Part shown: piece by piece, positions 6,122 to 6,838 of the stretch
Position numbering within the stretch: position 1 is the stretch's first letter
How the letters are laid out: every line of letters begins with the position of its first letter
Assembly (NCBI GenBank): GCA_947037905.1
Contig: CAMQUX010000074.1
Coordinates: forward strand, 1 to 6,838
DNA from: an uncultured Desulfovibrionaceae bacterium
GTDB taxonomy: Bacteria; Desulfobacterota; Desulfovibrionia; Desulfovibrionales; Desulfovibrionaceae
Reading direction: 5' to 3'
Length of the DNA: 6,838 nucleotides
Program-made: the position numbers and the translations under genes
Notes under the pieces: generated by a model
Told to the model about the DNA's origin: nothing
The model's database searches: none
What the model saw: the letters and a program-made list of their open reading frames with translations, nothing else

Positions 6122-6838
6122 TTATAATTTGAGTTCTAAAGCAGTATCGAGCATAACTATGCTATCTGCTAGTGTTCGTGAGATAGAGCTTTGCTCGTTT
6201 GGTCTATGTGCCTGATTACTAAGGCTTGCCCAAACAGCTACTGGATAAGCTTCTTTTCGTAAAAAAGAGGCAACAGTTCCACCGCCTATACCTTCAAGAT
6301 ATGGCCTTATTTTTCTGTTTTTTTCAATTACGCTCATAAGAGTTTGAATAAATGGATGGTTTCCATCTGTTGCTGGTGCTGCTTCTTCTTTTTGAACATA
6401 TTCAAAACTAATTTTTGCATCGTATTTTTGAGCAATAGTGTCGCAGATATTTTTAAGTGCCGAGTCGAATTTATCGAGCGCTATTTCAGGGAGAATTCGT
6501 GCATCGAGGCAAAAAACTTGTTTTCCAGGTATGGTGTTGATATTTTCGACATTATTTTCTATTTTTGTGCAGGAAAAAGTGGATATTTCTGGTGAGAAGA
6601 GACTATTTTTTTCTGGGAAAAGGGAATTGAGTTCATCAAGAGCTAAAATAAGTGCTGCACTTGTATGTAGTGCATTATTTCCAGCACTAGGAGTTGAGGC
6701 GTGGCACTGTTTACCAAGAACAGTTATTGCAATCCAGCAGACACTTTTTTCTGCAATTTCAATGGCTGTGCCTGTTTCAATACCATGATCTGGTACTAAA
6801 AAAACATCATTTTTTTTGAATAAATCGGTATTTTTTAC
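6122..6838 (-). CDS. M20-family metallopeptidase/deacylase, C-terminal part
   Basis: The frame is open from the last base of the window to TAA at 6122-6124: 238 residues, with the N-terminus outside. The family comprises zinc-dependent amidohydrolases (ArgE, DapE, aminoacylase, dipeptidases). In fragment numbering, VPDHG at 15-19 fits the stretch that carries an acidic metal ligand. The inserted dimerization domain follows, with KSVCWIAITVLGKQCHAS at 31-48 (H46 being the conserved dimer-interface His) and NTIPGKQVFCLDARILPE at 101-118. The catalytic domain resumes with GIGGGTVASFLRKE at 183-196 and AHRPNE at 210-215, where H211 is the expected C-terminal metal ligand. The NTIPGK signature recalls an M20 branch often mislabelled DapE/ArgE; the substrate cannot be read from this fragment. 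An internal ATG at 6337 would give only 71 residues and is not a real start. It lies immediately upstream of mnmG, probably in the same transcript. Confidence 0.92.
   Translation of the reverse strand, partial: VKNTDLFKKNDVFLVPDHGIETGTAIEIAEKSVCWIAITVLGKQCHASTPSAGNNALHTSAALILALDELNSLFPEKNSLFSPEISTFSCTKIENNVENINTIPGKQVFCLDARILPEIALDKFDSALKNICDTIAQKYDAKISFEYVQKEEAAPATDGNHPFIQTLMSVIEKNRKIRPYLEGIGGGTVASFLRKEAYPVAVWASLSNQAHRPNEQSSISRTLADSIVMLDTALELKL

Noticed and set aside
4349..6215. Plus-strand frames at 4349-4540, 5424-5666 and 5853-6215.
   Set aside because: All are antisense shadows of mnmG (the last also runs into the peptidase gene), with no family resemblance and no upstream signals.
6344..6788. 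Two plus-strand open frames (6344-6595 and 6438-6788).
   Set aside because: They lie antisense to the M20 gene, whose translation shows clear family motifs. Their own translations are low-complexity and unrecognisable.
50..6838. Mobile element, CRISPR array, tRNA/rRNA or a novel defence system.
   Set aside because: No transposase or integrase, spaced repeats, cloverleaf or rRNA-like stretch was seen. Nearly all bases are taken up by recognisable coding sequence on one strand.

Overview
This window is the end of an assembled contig from an AT-rich Gram-negative bacterium. Six consecutive genes all lie on the minus strand and are tightly packed, so the transcribed order runs from the right edge to the left: M20-family metallopeptidase (open at the right edge), mnmG, corC-like CBS protein, lnt, prfB, and a degenerate GGDEF-like protein cut off at the left edge. 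Lnt implies an outer membrane with triacylated lipoproteins. The gene content and order, and the M20 subtype, remind me of Desulfovibrionaceae (Desulfovibrio/Lawsonia type). That placement is from memory and not proven here.

Left edge, 1-49: this is not genomic DNA. It is an Illumina TruSeq P5-side adapter with an 8-base index, fused to the first genomic base at 50. Any protein called through it gains a false C-terminal tail.

50-1692: the partial GGDEF-like gene overlaps the 3' end of prfB. prfB (RF2) is not a simple ORF. It starts at 1692 and needs a +1 programmed frameshift at an in-frame TGA (1609-1611), so a plain ORF call misses its first 27 residues.

1693-4070: lnt (apolipoprotein N-acyltransferase) and a soluble CorC-type two-CBS protein, in the order corC-lnt seen in many Gram-negatives, with overlapping reading frames. 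4071-4189 is the only real intergenic region. It holds a perfect TTGACA -35-like hexamer, a 7-bp-stem hairpin, a C7/G7 tract and a good ribosome binding site for corC, so corC-lnt-prfB may be transcribed separately from mnmG.

4190-6838: mnmG (tRNA wobble-uridine modification) lies 9 bases downstream of the stop codon of the M20 peptidase gene, whose frame stays open to the last base of the window.

Functionally this is housekeeping: tRNA modification, translation termination and lipoprotein maturation, with a possible signalling relic at the end. I see no mobile element, CRISPR array, tRNA or rRNA, and no convincing new system. The most noteworthy points are the adapter chimera, the prfB recoding site with its tandem CTTTGA copies, and the degenerate GGDEF-like protein.
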